A stretch of 64,000 nt of DNA from Eulemur rufifrons (lineage: Eukaryota; Chordata; Mammalia; Primates; Lemuridae), in NCBI RefSeq assembly GCF_041146395.1, contig NC_090989.1, positions 220,752,843-220,816,842 on the forward strand. Direction: 5' to 3'. A program made the translations under genes and the position numbers. A model generated the notes under the pieces. It worked only from the letters and a program-made list of their open reading frames with translations. It ran no database searches and was not told the DNA's origin. Position 1 is the stretch's first letter, and each line of letters starts with the position of its first letter. Below, one piece after another: positions 11,180 to 24,216 of this stretch.

Positions 11180-12860
11180 AGGTCACACATCAAAAAAATA
11201 CACAAAGCCTGGATGTATTCTGAAGCAAACCTCCCTGTAATGGCTACTCAGGTCAGGTAGAGGAGACCCATCCCCCAGAAGGTCCCCACATGCCTCTCTT
11301 AGGCAGAACTCACTCCCTTTTCCTAAAACGTTAACTCTCTTGACTTTTGTGATAATCGCTTCTTTGCTTTTCTTTATGCTTTTGCCATCCAAAAATGCAT
11401 CACTTAAGACTATAGTTTTGCCTGTTTTTGAATTTTATGTAAATGGAATCATGCACTATGTATTATTTTGCATCGGGCTTTTCTTAGCTCAATATTATGT
11501 TTATGAGATTCACTCATATTGTAGCATTCAATTGTAGTCCATTCATATTCAGTGCTATATAGAATTTCATTGTAGAATCTTACCTCAATTCATTCATCCA
11601 TTCTCCAGAGGATGGACATTTTGTTTGTTTCCAGGTTTAGGCTATCATGAATAAAGCTGTTAGAAACTTTTTCATGCATGTTTCCTGGTATACATGGACA
11701 CATAATTCTTTTGGATATATACCCAAGAGACAAACTAAGCCACAAGGTACGGTATCTTTAATTTTAGTAGACAAAGCCAAATTGCTTTTCAAATTGGCTA
11801 AACTGGTTTCCATTCCCACCAGCAGTGTATGGGAGTGCTACGTGTTCCACATTCTTGGCAATCCTTGGTATTTTCATTTTTTTTTTTAATTTTAACCATT
11901 CTGACGGATGTGTAGTGGTATTTCTTTGCAATTTTAATTTGCATTTCTCTGATGATTGAGATTGAGAACCTTATAATATGTTTATAGATCAATTTTGAAG
12001 TGGCTGTTGAGTCTATTTGTGCATTTTTCTATTGAGTTGCATTTCTCATTGAGTTTTATGAGTTCTTCACATATTCTATTACAGTTCTTTGTTGGCTGTA
12101 ACAGATATCTACTGGATATGTGTTACAAATATCTCCAAATCTGTGGCTTGCCTTTTTACTATTTTATCTTATTTTTATTTTTATTTTTCATTTATTTATT
12201 TTTTTGAGACAGGATCTCATTTTGTTGCCCAGGCTGGAGTGCAGTGGCACAATCATAGCTCACTGCAACCTCAAAATCCTGGGTTCAAGGATCCTCCCAC
12301 CTCAGCCTCCTGAGTAGTTGGGACTACAAGTACACACCACCACCGCTGGCTAATTTTTTTCAAATTTTTTGTAGAGACAGAATCCCCCTATGTTGCCCAG
12401 GTTGATCTCAAACTCCTGGGCTCAAGCACACCTCCTGCCTTGGCCTCCAAAAGTGTTAGGATTACAGCCATGAGCCACTGCACCCGGCCTTCTTATTTTA
12501 TTTTTAATAGTCTTAACTTTACCATAATCAAATTCATCAATCCTTATATTTAGGGTTGGTGCTTCTTAATGTTCAACATATTTAAAAATCATGCCCTCAT
12601 ACAGATATTATGAATCTATTTTCCTGCATTGTCTTCTAAAGCCTTACTGTTTTGCCTTTCATATTTAACGGCTCTACAATTTACCTAGAATTCATATTTT
12701 TGTTTATAGTAAAGTGGATTAAATTGTTTTGTTCTAATTTTTTTTTCCAGATAGAACATTCTCTTTCACATGGCTCTGCAGGGTCACTTTTGTCATTACT
12801 ATTTAATTTTTCCATCAATTTTCAACAGATTCTCTTGACTCCTCGTTTCATAAAATGAGG
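11180..12860 (-). mobile_element. Old L1 LINE fragment (late ORF2 region), interrupted by an Alu
   Basis: Read on the minus strand, the order matches the end of L1 ORF2: 'gaaatgcaaattaaaattgc', 'ccattcccaccagcag' region, 'aaaagaattatgtgtccatg', and the sequence around a translated YSAIK-like block near 11540. The part at 12490-12860 holds earlier ORF2 sequence. All frames are broken, so it is inactive. Ends are approximate. Confidence 0.8.
12190..12489 (-). mobile_element. Alu (J-like, minus) inside the L1
   Basis: It opens with a T-rich tail and ends 'gagccactgcacccggcc'. Older diagnostic wording ('ggagtgcagtggcacaatca', 'ttttttgtagagacag') points to an early Alu that predates the strepsirrhine types. 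Confidence 0.93.
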
Positions 12861-13496
12861 GTTTTTGCACTCTCACCATCCCTTCCCCTTCCCCTACCTA
12901 CTTTTCATCTCTCAAAATCTGTCAGCTAGAGCTTTACTTGAAATCATCAAAGCTGAGTATTTACATTCTGTTCCTAATCATGATTAACTCCTCCATGCTT
13001 TGTGCATGGGTTTATTTTAAAAGCTGATAACCAATAAACAAGCTTTACACCATTATGACTGTTCATCATGTTATTCATCACAGAGCCAGAAAGTGCTAAT
13101 AATTATATTCCCTTGACTCCATTTCTGATCCTATAATTCTTGTGCTACTCAAAGGAAAATAAAATAGTACCAAGGTTAAATAGATTTTCCTCTCTGGTAT
13201 TTTACCAATTGCTAAAGAATAATCATGTTTTAAATTATTTCATATTTGGAACACGACATTCTGGTAAATGTTTTGAATTATCTAGAGTTTCTGGTTATTC
13301 TTTTTTGCCTTCTTAAGATTCATAGGCTTTTTCTACCATATCCTAAAATATTGCAACTTCTCATCAGCAGCAGCTACTATCTGAAATATAGTCTTTGAAA
13401 ATAGTCGACTGTGAGTCTGCTGATCTCTGTCTTGAGCTAGACTGATTTCCTTCTTGGCCTACTGCACAACTGTCATCCTTGGATACTGTTTTATTA

Positions 13497-14225
13497 TCAC
13501 CCTAAACAAGTACTACTGTTTGTGTATCCCTGAAAAGAGATAAGACAACTGCAAAGTTAGAGGAAACACACAAGGCCACCCTCATCTGTGACATCAATTG
13601 CAAGTTTAGGAGGATTACACAAACCATACTCAGTTTTGATAATTTCCTAGGATTCACAGAACTCTCTGAGCTATTATACTCACAGTTAAGATTTACTGCA
13701 GGGAAAGCACATAAATCAAAATCAACCAAAGGAAGAGGTGCAGAGAGCAGAGTCTGGTCAAGTAGCAAATGCAGAGCCTTCATTGTCCTCTCCTAGTGGA
13801 CCAGAACTGATTACTTTTCCAGCATTGATATATGACAGTAAGTACAGAATATTGTTAACCAGAGAACCTCAGCAGAGCCTCCATGTTCAGAGTTTTTATT
13901 GAGACACCGTGAATAAACATGACTGATTGTCCATATGGCTAGGTTCAGTCTCCTGCCTCTCAAGGTGTGACCCAAAGCCACCTCCCTAAATAACACTGTT
14001 ACTATTTGGTTGGCACAAAGCCTTCACCCTAAATCACATTTTTGGAATAGACCAAAGCTCCATCTTAAGTCACATTGTTACTGTCTGGCCAGTGGAAGGC
14101 TCCTAGGCAAACAAAGATAGTTCTATCAGGCAGGACATCCCAAGGGTTTAATGATGACCTCCCAGAAGCTCAAGGCAAAGGACAGACTTCTTTTGGGACA
14201 AGGGTAAATTCCTTACTACCCAATC
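13497..14225 (-). mobile_element. ERVL-like LTR remnant; orientation uncertain
   Basis: 'ggattcacagaactctctga', 'gctattatactcacagttaa', 'gtcctctcctagtggaccag', 'gtttttattgagacaccgtg' and 'caggcaggacatcccaaggg' occur in an order I associate with ERVL-class LTRs. No coding sequence is present. The 93-codon open frame on the minus strand (13502-13783) is a chance product of this repeat. Confidence 0.5.
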
Positions 14226-15124
14226 CTACATCTTCCTTTTTCTTGGTTTTCATCCTCATTTTACTGGCATACATCCTCAAGCAAATATGCATGGATGTAA
14301 ATTCTCATTCTAAATCTTTGGTGTTCTGAGATTTCACAATGAGGTCCCTAAATATGGGTCTTTTTTCTTTATCCTACTTGTCTATTATGGATCCTTTGGT
14401 TTTGAAGATCTCCCTTTAGTTCTAAAGATGTTATTTCTTTACCAATTCCCTTGTCTCTATCATGAGTGTTCCATCTTTCTGGAACTCCTACTAGTTGGTT
14501 GTTGGACATCCTCTACTGATGCACCAGCTCTGAGTCCAGAGTTTCTCCAGGGTTCTTCGGGGAAACTTGGTGACGTCTATCCTAGTTGTCCCCTCCTCTT
14601 CTTCTTCTTCTCTGTTCCACTTATAAACCTCTTAAAGCAACTGCTTTCCCTCTTTTCTTCTGTTCATTACCACCTACAAGTCTCTTCATTTCTGTAGTCT
14701 ATAACCTTTTTTATCCTTTGGATATTATTTTACATTAGTGCTGGGAGACAGGAATAAATAAGTGTGCTCACTTAGCCATCTTGAAGTAGGAGCCCCTAGT
14801 TCAAGGTATTTTAAAGACAGATACCTTTTTTGTCAAAGTATGTTTCCTGTGACTACTTGAGTGGTGTGAGAGCAGCAATGAATGTATTCCCTGAGACTCA
14901 GTAACAAAATTCAGAGCAAGAGCATCTTAGGAGAAGTATACATATGGCAGTTCTGTCTTTATCATATTACCTATACAGGGGGTATCCAGTTACAGCATAT
15001 TGAAAAGAAAAAATGACCTCCGTGACTTAATTTTAAAAATATATTTTCAAAGTTATTCCTGACTAAAGAGAAACACAAGAAATAAAGTAAAAAGTCTTGC
15101 CAGGTTCCAGATGGCAGCTGTGCT
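14226..15124. other. Gene-free sequence, origin unclear
   Basis: Pyrimidine-rich stretches at 14590-14620 and moderate GC content, but no repeat that I can name and no coding pattern. Confidence 0.5.
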
Positions 15125-15320
15125 GCAGAAGAAAGAACACTGGCTTTGGCACCTGCGGCTCTGGGTTTGAGGCCTGGCTCTGCTTTTGTTGTCTCCATCA
15201 CTTTGGTTGAGTCACTCAACTTTTCTGAGTCACACGTTTCTCATCTATAAGCAGAATAATAATACAAGTGTCTCACCACTGTTGTGAAGTTGAAAAGAAA
15301 TAACAGACAAGAAAGAACTT
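15125..15320 (+). repeat. MIR SINE remnant
   Basis: 'acactggctttggcacctgc', 'gggtttgaggcctggctctg' and 'tttctcatctataagcagaa' are in MIR order on the + strand. Confidence 0.85.
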
Positions 15321-15787
15321 TATAAATTAAAAAGTAAATAGGAAATGAAATACATTCTCCAAATGACTCCATTCTCCAGGGGAGGTTTTATGCAGAATTC
15401 AACAGAATCCTTCAGAAGAAAAAAAGTTTCCATCTCTATGACTATCTTTCCCAGACAAGAAAAAAAAATCATACAAAGGTTATAGATATGAAAAAATAAG
15501 CCTTTCTTCTGGGAATTGTGAAAAGCTTGGGTTTCCTGAAGAATAGGTTTCATACAGAAGGTATGGGAGCTGGGCCATACTGTAGAGAACATCTTATAAA
15601 AGGCCATCTATTGCATAGGAACTCTAGTCTATAGACAATATTTATTATTGGGAGGGGTGCACAATAAAATAGAGTGTAATAGCAATAATTTTTATTTTAT
15701 ATTGATCTTTACTCTTTATAAATGGCTTTTACATACATGATCTCACTTGATCCCCACCACAATTCAGTGGTGAAGGTGTTATTACTA

Positions 15788-16141
15788 CAGAGAGTTCCTG
15801 ACTTATGATGGTTCGACTTTATGATATTGCAAAAGTGATACACATTCGGTAGAAAACAGTACAATAAGGTATGCAATGCCAGGCAGTGCCAGTGAGCCAT
15901 AGCTCCTAGTCCCTCCATAATCACAAGGGTAAACAACCAAAACTCTGCAGTGTGCTGTGTTGCCAGATGATTTTGCCCAACTGTAGACTAATGTAAGTGT
16001 CCTGGGTGTGGTTGAGATAGGCTAGGCTAAGCTCTGATGTTCAGTAGGTTGGATGTATTAAAGCCATTTTCAACTTACAATATTTTCAACTTAGGATGAC
16101 TTTATCAGGCCATAACTCCATTGTAAGTTGAGGAGTATCTG
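15788..16141. mobile_element. Tigger/mariner-type DNA transposon remnant with TA duplication
   Basis: It starts CAGAGAGTTCCTGACTTATG and its other end, read in reverse complement, starts CAGATACTCCTCAACTTACA. Both ends abut TA (15786-15787 and 16142-16143), the mariner-type target. The inner part contains 'gatgattttgcccaactgta' and 'taggctaggctaagctctga'. It is too short to encode a transposase. Confidence 0.8.
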
Positions 16142-16143
16142 TA

Positions 16144-17640
16144 TTTGTCAGTAGAATAAGCCTTAAACCAGATCTAGAGTCCAAATCTTCTGATTCCAAA
16201 CCCAATTCTCTTCAAATCTACTTTTAGTGATTTGCTGAAGATGTGTACAAAATACATGAAAGTGAGTGGATCCTGAGGGCAACAGGGCAGCTCCTGAAGA
16301 ACATAAAAATTACTGAAACAGAGTTAGAGTTTAGGAGCCAGAGTTTAGCAAAGTAGTTCAAAAAGCAAGTTTGACAATACCAAAAAGGCAGCAGGAGGAG
16401 GATCATGGAGATAATAACATATTTTTTTTAAATCCCCCACCTATGGTATTTAGCACCATGCTAAGCACACAACACTGCCAAGTAGGTGGCTGATGTACGC
16501 ACTCCCCTCAGCAGGGCATCGACACTACATGTATGCTCAGAGTTCGGAGAGTTCAAAAAGCAGATGCCAAGGACCCAGAAGTACCTTCATCCCTACCGTG
16601 CTCTGAACTGTACTAAATGCTCCCAATTGCCTAGTTCAAACTCCGGATCACACCACTCCCACAGAGTTTAATTAGACGCCTCTCCCAACACGACAAAGAT
16701 ATGTTTGTTTAAATGACAACTGTAGGATTCTCCCAAGGACATGTAGGCCATGTGAAAACTATGAGCACAGAGCTCACAGCTGTTCATTTCAACAGTCAAC
16801 AGTGGACAACTGGTAAGAATCCAAACAATTTTTTATTGTTTAAATCTTGGGTGCTGTTGTTTTTCTAATAGCCTCCATGCTAATGATGTAAATTTGATCT
16901 CTAAACCTAAGAATTTTTTCGGGAAAGATCTTGTGTATGTTAACAAAGACTTGCATTTGATTCAACTTCTCTAACACTGAATTATAAATAATTAAGATTA
17001 AAATTTCCAAACATCACATTACCTTCAAGGATTATTTTCTGAAATAGTTAAATCATTAAACTCTTCCTTTCTTTTATGGTCCCCCACCCCACCCCACCCA
17101 GATTCTATACTGGAGAAAGTTGAGTCTTTATAAGATCCGGGGCTGACTCACTTACCTTGTTCAGACACTTCTTCCTGGTTACTGAGAAATGGTGAGAGAC
17201 GTGATATAGCAAAGAATTAACCTCCTTTAGCACCATTCCCCAAATTAACCTCCCTACACCCCCAAACTACTGCTTTTCTTTTTTCTGTTTTCTGGTATTT
17301 GCTTGTTTCTTGTTGGTTAGCTTAGGGAACCCTATCTTTACAAGAAATCTCATGTGGAAGCCTGCTATATAACACTGCTAAAAGCAGAATTGTTGCAGTT
17401 AAAGGAGAAAAGGAAAAGAGGTGGGAGGGAAATGGAAACTTGATCATTTACCTTCACCCAGGCCATAAGTCATTTGCTGGACACAGAATAAAACTGAACC
17501 TTGCAGTTTTCCGAGGGCACTTCAAATTTGATTCATGATCTTCAGGATTAGAATCATAGAAATAAGGAGCTAAAGGAATCTTTCTGTAAATCACAGAGCA
17601 GTCTATTTGGACACTTCATTCATTCATTCTTTCCACAATT
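16144..17640. other. Gene-free sequence
   Basis: No gene, and no repeat that I recognise with confidence. A C-rich stretch lies at 17082-17100 and faint MIR-like similarity near 17545-17600. Confidence 0.5.
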
Positions 17641-17755
17641 ATTCACAGAATATCTATGATGCACCAGGCGCTGTTATAGCCACCAAGGATATAACAATAA
17701 ATGAAAGAGACAAATTTTCTGCTTTCATGGAACTTACATGATAGCAGGCAAAGAC
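17640..17755 (+). repeat. Old LINE/SINE-like remnant
   Basis: 'atctatgatgcaccaggcgc' followed by 'aggatataacaataaatgaa' and 'tttcatggaacttacatgat' matches a widespread ancient mammalian repeat whose family I cannot fix (L2/MIR class). Confidence 0.55.
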
Positions 17756-17935
17756 ACTAAATAAATTAAATATACATATATGTTACATGTAATTTTAAAA
17801 ATGAATATGAAAAAAATGAAATAGGATAAAAGACTGGTGAAAGGGTATATGTCTGTGAGTATGTATGTGTATGTGTGTGCATGTACATGCTCTTTTACAT
17901 GGTGGGTCAGGAAAGGTCTCCCTTGTGAGAGCTCC

Positions 17936-17979
17936 ACTGTTTCTTCCACTGGAGTAGCTCTTCCAACGGAAGAAACAGT
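17936..17979. repeat. Perfect 12-bp inverted repeat, hairpin-forming
   Basis: ACTGTTTCTTCC (17936-17947) and GGAAGAAACAGT (17968-17979) are exact reverse complements around a 20-base spacer. GG/CC pairs extend the stem imperfectly inwards. Confidence 0.85.
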
Positions 17980-18094
17980 AGATGCAAAATTGCTAAAACA
18001 AGAGAGTGCTTGGCTTGGTTGAGGAAGAGCAAAGACCAAGTGGCAGGAACAAAGTGAGTAAGGGTAAGAGCAGTAGAAGATGAATTTAGAAAGA

Positions 18095-18190
18095 CATAAG
18101 TTCCTCTAGGGAAGAGGCCAGATCGTCTTCAACATTTGTCTCCAGGGGTCCACCAGCGAGTCATGTAGCAGATGTTCAATAAATACATAT
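18095..18190 (+). repeat. L2 LINE 3' end fragment
   Basis: 'ctctagggaagaggccagat', 'cgtcttcaacatttgtctcc' and 'gttcaataaatacatattga' are in L2 3'-end order. Confidence 0.7.
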
Positions 18191-19874
18191 TGAAGATAAT
18201 CAGAAAGTTCATTGGTTTAGCAAACAGAAGGTATCAGAGAGCATATTTAATTCCTTAGTTTCATCAAAAAGTCTGAGGTGGCAAATTTTGTAATGTATTT
18301 GTCTGATTACAGTTCAGAATATCCCCATCTCTTAAGGAGAGTGCTGTCTCACTTTCCAGTGACCCCTGCCTTGGGGACAATGAGTTTCCAGTGTTTTCAG
18401 GGCCACATCTCCCACCACATTCTCAGAGTTAGTTTTTGATGTTCTTATTGCTCAGATTACATAGTATGGCATGTTCCAAGGAAAATGATGGCTCATAAAG
18501 GATGAATGTCATAATAGATTAGATACCCTGGTGCATAAAAATCACCTTTTGTTTTAAATCATAAAAGAAACAAATTGTTACAATATCAATGGCCTTGTAC
18601 TGTAGCCCTGAGCTTCATAGGACTTCTGTCCATGTTGTTTGGTCAACAACGTCACTCACTCCGCCACTTAGTGCTACATTAAGCACAATTTCAGAGCTAA
18701 ATTGGTATTACACAGTGAAAAATAGTTTGTTCTTATCTTTCTATTTCTGGGAGTAGGCCATTTTTAGCATCATTTCTTAGTTGGAGCAATTTTCAAATGA
18801 GATCGTTTTTATGGCAGGCTTTATAAAATCTTACCAAATAGACCTATGTCTTGTTTTGCTTTTTGTAAAGACAATCATTCCTCGTTCTCTGCCTTGGCAC
18901 CCACCATCTGCTAAGAAACATGACTGATTCCTGGTTTTCTGTTCCCTTTACGATTTGTAACTGAGTTAAAAAAAAAATTGCTCCATTTGCAACTCAAATA
19001 TGTCAAGATTGATAGACTATTCAAGAAAAAAATGCAATCTTTGTTTTTTAAAATTTTATCTTAAAGGAACATATCATCTTTGGTGAAATGAGGTTGATTT
19101 CAGATCACCCACACATACAAACACACATTATGCACACACAACCTTAAATCTGTGCAACACTGATAATGCAGTAGCTTGGACTATTGTCTTGTAGTTGAGT
19201 CAAGGAAAATCAGGATATTTTGTAGGTCTATTATGGATAGAAGTAGGACATTACATTTAAATTGACTGACATTAAAAACCAAAAAGGACAGGAACTTTTG
19301 GCATCATAAAATTTGTGTGATTAGGTAACTCTTCAGCATCCTTAGTTCCCTAATATATTAGAATGCAACCTAGGTGTAGGCTTCTTCTCCTTTTAGTCTT
19401 TTCCTGTCCCATAGAGGGTACCCTAGTGACCCCGTAGAGAGGAGAAGTCAGTAGCCTTGACCTTATTTGTATGGCTGGGTTCACAAAGATACTCACTTTA
19501 GTAGTTCAGAATGAAGGTCCTGTCAACACTCTTTGATGACCAGGAGATAGGGATATCACCCGCCTGCTTCAGATACATTCTCACCCTCAAACAAACATAC
19601 TTGGACTGAGGTGACCACCATCTAGATTTGACCAGGACTGAGGGGTTGGCTGGGACATAGGACTTTCAGTGCTAAAACCAGGAAAGTCCCAGGCAAAGCA
19701 GAGGCATTGTTCACCCTAACTTGGACCCCCACAAAAATGGAGCAGTTCCTGATGGGGAGCTGTGGGGACTGGGCCTTGGTGGAGCTACTCTGCTCCCTTT
19801 TACCCACAAGGGGTAAGGCCGCAAGGTCCAGGCCTTTGAGAACCACGTGGAGGTTCTCTCACTTTTCCACTATC
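18191..19874. other. Gene-free sequence
   Basis: No coding pattern and no named repeat. Overlapping open frames on both strands near 19.6-20.0 kb have no domain or splice partner. Confidence 0.5.
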
Positions 19875-20040
19875 AGGGTAACCTCTGACAATTTCTACAT
19901 TAGCAAAATAGGCATAATAGCTGTGCCTACTTCCTGATTCTCCTATGAGAATTAAGTTAATACTAATATCATAAAATGCTGACAACAAAGCCCGGCACAT
20001 AATCAGTGCTTAACAAATGTAACCTACTGCTACGATCATT
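19875..20040 (+). repeat. MIR SINE remnant
   Basis: 'acattagcaaaataggcata', 'tcctatgagaattaagttaa' and 'aaagcccggcacataatcag' follow the 3' half of MIR. Confidence 0.8.
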
Positions 20041-20143
20041 ACCTTATGGATAAGGAAGAAATGATGCAGGACTTCTCTGCTCTGTGATTGATTCTCTTCC
20101 AGTGAATCTTAAACATCCTGTGTGTATTATCTGTTCAAATGTT

Positions 20144-20240
20144 AAAAAAGAGAGAGAGGGAGGAAAAAGGGAGGAAGAAAGAAGAAAGAAAGAAAAGAAA
20201 GAAGGAAGGAAGGAAGGAAAATAAATAAATTAATTAAAAA
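20144..20240. repeat. Purine-rich (GA/GAAA/GGAA)n tract
   Basis: An almost uninterrupted purine strand starts with (GA)n, passes into (GAAA)n and then (GGAA)n, and ends in (AAAT)n. It is likely length-variable and could form triplex DNA. Confidence 0.9.
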
Positions 20241-20344
20241 TTATGGTCAATTAAGTCAGTAAGATTTATTTTCTTTCTTAAAAATTAATTCTACCCACAA
20301 GGACCAACATTTGAGCATGGACAAAGCCCACGTGAAAAATGTAT

Positions 20345-20650
20345 TTGTTTATTTATTTTAGAGACAGGGTCTTTGTCACTCAGGCTGAAGTGCAGTGACA
20401 CAATCATAGCTCACTGTAACCTTGAAAGCCTAGGCTCAAGAGATACTCCTACCTCAGTCTCCCTAGTAGCTGGGACTACAGGCATACATCACCCTGCCCA
20501 GCTAATTTTTTAAAATTTTTTACAGAGACAGAGGTCTCACTACGTTGTCCAGGCTGGTCTTGAACTCGTGGCCTCAAGCAGTCCTCCCAATCCTCCTGCC
20601 TTGGCCTTCCTGAGGGCCAGGATTACAGGCAGGAGCCACTGACCTCAGCC
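20345..20650 (-). mobile_element. Alu (J-like, minus)
   Basis: The T-rich tail is at 20345-20360 and the end 'actgacctcagcc' at 20650. Diverged copy. Flanks 'gaaaaatgtattt' and 'gaaagatgttttt' look like a worn target duplication. Confidence 0.9.
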
Positions 20651-20719
20651 TTGAAAGATGTTTTTAAAATGCAAATAATTAATATTAATACACTCTGCAT
20701 TTTCAGGATAAGTAACTGC

Positions 20720-21140
20720 TCTTAACATTGTTTAGCATAGCTGAAAATGCAAACAACCTAAATATCCATCAGTAAGGTAATGATTAAAATAATTATGTTA
20801 CACCCATACTCTGCAATTTGTTAAAATGAATAAAGTAGATTTATATGCTGCCATGGAAAGAGCCCCAAGGCATACTGTGGCAGAACGATACATAAAGCAA
20901 AATCTCATGTATGTAAACAAGTCACAAAGCTGTCTCTGTATATGTATAAGCACAGGAATGCATAGCATGAGGTTTGAAAGGATAGGCACTCAAATACCTA
21001 AGGATTACTTCTGAGGAGAGGAGAATGGATTAAATGTGCTTTAAAGAGGAGACTTACTTTGATGTCAAAACTATTTGTTACTTGAAATTTTTACAAAGAG
21101 TATATTCATATACTATTAATATTTTGTCATTTTAAAAAAG
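20720..21140 (+). mobile_element. L1M/HAL1-type LINE 3' fragment
   Basis: 'caaacaacctaaatatccat', 'tgttacacccatactctgca', 'tgccatggaaagagcc' and 'aaatctcatgtatgtaaaca' follow the late L1/HAL1 order. The open frame at 20826-21014 comes from this remnant. Confidence 0.65.
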
Positions 21141-22057
<917 letters not shown>

Positions 22058-22217
22058 GCACTCAAAGAAATCATGGCGTCTTATAACTGCCAGGGACTTT
22101 GGAAGTCATCTGGTTGCATCTAATTCCTATTGCAGGAATACTTTATTTCAACCTCTCCTTCTGAAAACTGACTACTTAACCTCTTAGCCAGAAAAAGGTG
22201 GGAGAAGAGAAGTCTTT

Positions 22218-22411
22218 CTTTCGTTCTTTTTTTTTTTTTTTTTTGGTTTATTTTTCTTTTGTTTTGTTTGAGACAGAGTCTCACTCTGTTGCCTGGGTTA
22301 GAGTGCCGTGGCGTCAGCCTAGCTCACAGCAACCTCAAACTCCTGGGCTCAAGCAATCCTCTTGCCTCAGCTTCAGCTGGGACTACAGGCATACACCACC
22401 ATGCCCAGCTA
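22218..22411 (-). mobile_element. 5'-truncated Alu (right arm only) with 13-bp target duplication
   Basis: The exact duplication AAGAGAAGTCTTT lies at 22205-22217 and 22412-22424. The insert holds a T-run and only the right arm, so it was integrated already truncated. Confidence 0.9.
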
Positions 22412-22424
22412 AAGAGAAGTCTTT

Positions 22425-23126
22425 TTGAAAGGAAGGAACTGGCCTGGAAGAGAAGCTACAAGTGTGCCTGAGGCGTCGGCACTTCCTTCTGATAAACCCA
22501 CTGCACAGTGTGGTCTTCCAGTCTCCACAGGCAGCCACTTAATGAAACAATCTTCTCTGATCTTCTTAGGAAAGCTGGGGAAGATTGATTTGGACCATCC
22601 TTCTATATCTGATAAAAAGTACAAGAGAGCATTGAATGTCAGAGAAATTGTTTCCCTAAAAGATCAACCTCCTTCAAAGACAATGATAAGATGGATGCTG
22701 AAGTTATTCTGAGGTTCTTCTGTGCCATTGTTGAGTACTTTGTAGTCAACAGCTGCAGTCTAGCCCTTACTCTAAGACTCTTTTCTTCTCAAATCTCTGA
22801 AACCAGCAGTGATGTCCTTTGAACTCTACTCCTATTTCATCTGCTGAGCTCCCTCTTCAATTGCCTTCTTGAGGTCTTCAAAGACATCACCTTCTGTTAT
22901 GCAATTAGGAGACTCAAGACAGCATTCTCTCCAGCATCAAAAGCTTCGGAAAATCCTAATTATTCAGGCTTAATCTTAGATACATTTCAGAGATAGTATT
23001 ATTAAGACCTAATAATCTCCGATTCTTTTTCCATTTTTTATTATCCAAACAGTTAATGGATGTGTATAATTTTTTTTAAAAACCTGGTGAGATGACAATT
23101 AGAACTTACCTGAATCTAGGAGATCC
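22425..23126. other. Gene-free sequence with a 95-codon open frame of unknown meaning
   Basis: The frame at 22425-22712 (+) begins inside the Alu target duplication flank and shows no domain that I recognise. The rest is plain. No splice-linked exons are apparent. Confidence 0.45.
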
Positions 23127-23748
23127 AGTTGTTTGTTTTTTTAAATAATAGATTTTATTTTTTTTAGAGCAATTTTAGGTTCACAGTAAAACTGAGAGAA
23201 AGATACAGAGATTTCCCATATATGCTCTGCCTCCATACATGCATAGTCTCCCTTATCCAACATCCCCCACTGGAGTGGAACATTTTTTATAACTGATGAA
23301 CCTACATTGACCCATTATTACCACCCAAAGTGTGTAGCTTACAGTAGGTTTTACTCTTGCTGTTGTACACTCTAAAGTTTGGACAAACTGATAATGACAT
23401 GCATTCACCATTATAGTATCATGCAAAGTAGTTTCTCCACCCTTATGCTCTGCCTATTCTTCCCTCCTTCACCTCTAACCCCTGGCAATCACTTGATCTT
23501 TTTACTGTTTCTATAGTTTTGCCTTCTCCAGAATGTCATGTAGTTGAAATTAACAGCTATGTAGACTTTTCAGCCTGGCTTTTTAAATTTAGTAATATGC
23601 ATTTAAGTTTCCTGTATATCTTTTCATGGCTTGATAGCTCACTTCTTTTTGGCACTCAATAATATTCCATTGTCTGGATGTACCACAGCTTGTTTCTCTA
23701 TTCACCTACTGAAGGCTACCTTGGTTGCTTTCAAGTTTTGGCAATTAT

Positions 23749-24216
23749 AGTTACCTCCCAAACAGAGAAGTTCATTTGTTTGGTGGGTATCAAGTCAACA
23801 GACACAGCCAAGTTGATTATAGCAAGGGAGTTTTCATTACTTGGGACAAGTAAGTAGCAGCACACTGGAGATAGTTCCCAAAGCTGTGTGCCTGGAATAA
23901 GGGTGCTGGGCTGGTTTTATAGTGAAAGGGCATAATCTGATAGGATCTTGCAGTGGGGTGATGCCAGACAACATACTCTGACTGGATCCTGCTATGGGGT
24001 GATGTCAGGGCTCAATTCACTTGGATCCTGGATCCTGCCATGTGGTGTCTGCTTCTTAATTCAGTCCCTGTTCCTTGGTCTGGGCACTTAGGTTTCACTC
24101 ATGGTTGCATGCATGCTCAGGTTACCTGACCTTCAACTTGTGAGTCCATAACAACTGAAAAACAATTCACAGCTTTGTTACATAAAGGTTAAGCTGGATT
24201 GGTCTGGTGTGGTTAC
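23749..24216. mobile_element. Insertion in the L1; LTR-like, family unknown
   Basis: It lies between L1 blocks and is flanked by ATTAT (23744-23748) and ATTAA (24217-24221), a possible 5-bp duplication with one change. It contains three degenerate copies of 'ggatcctgc.atggggtgatg' about 50 bases apart (23942-24055). No coding sequence is seen. Confidence 0.5.

Noticed and set aside
12089..12317. Overlapping open frames near 12.1-12.3 kb
   Set aside because: They span the junction of an old L1 and an Alu; no coding function.
22425..22712. 95-codon frame as a novel gene
   Set aside because: Its start lies in the flank of an Alu insertion, so the frame is recent by chance; no homology or splice context is seen.
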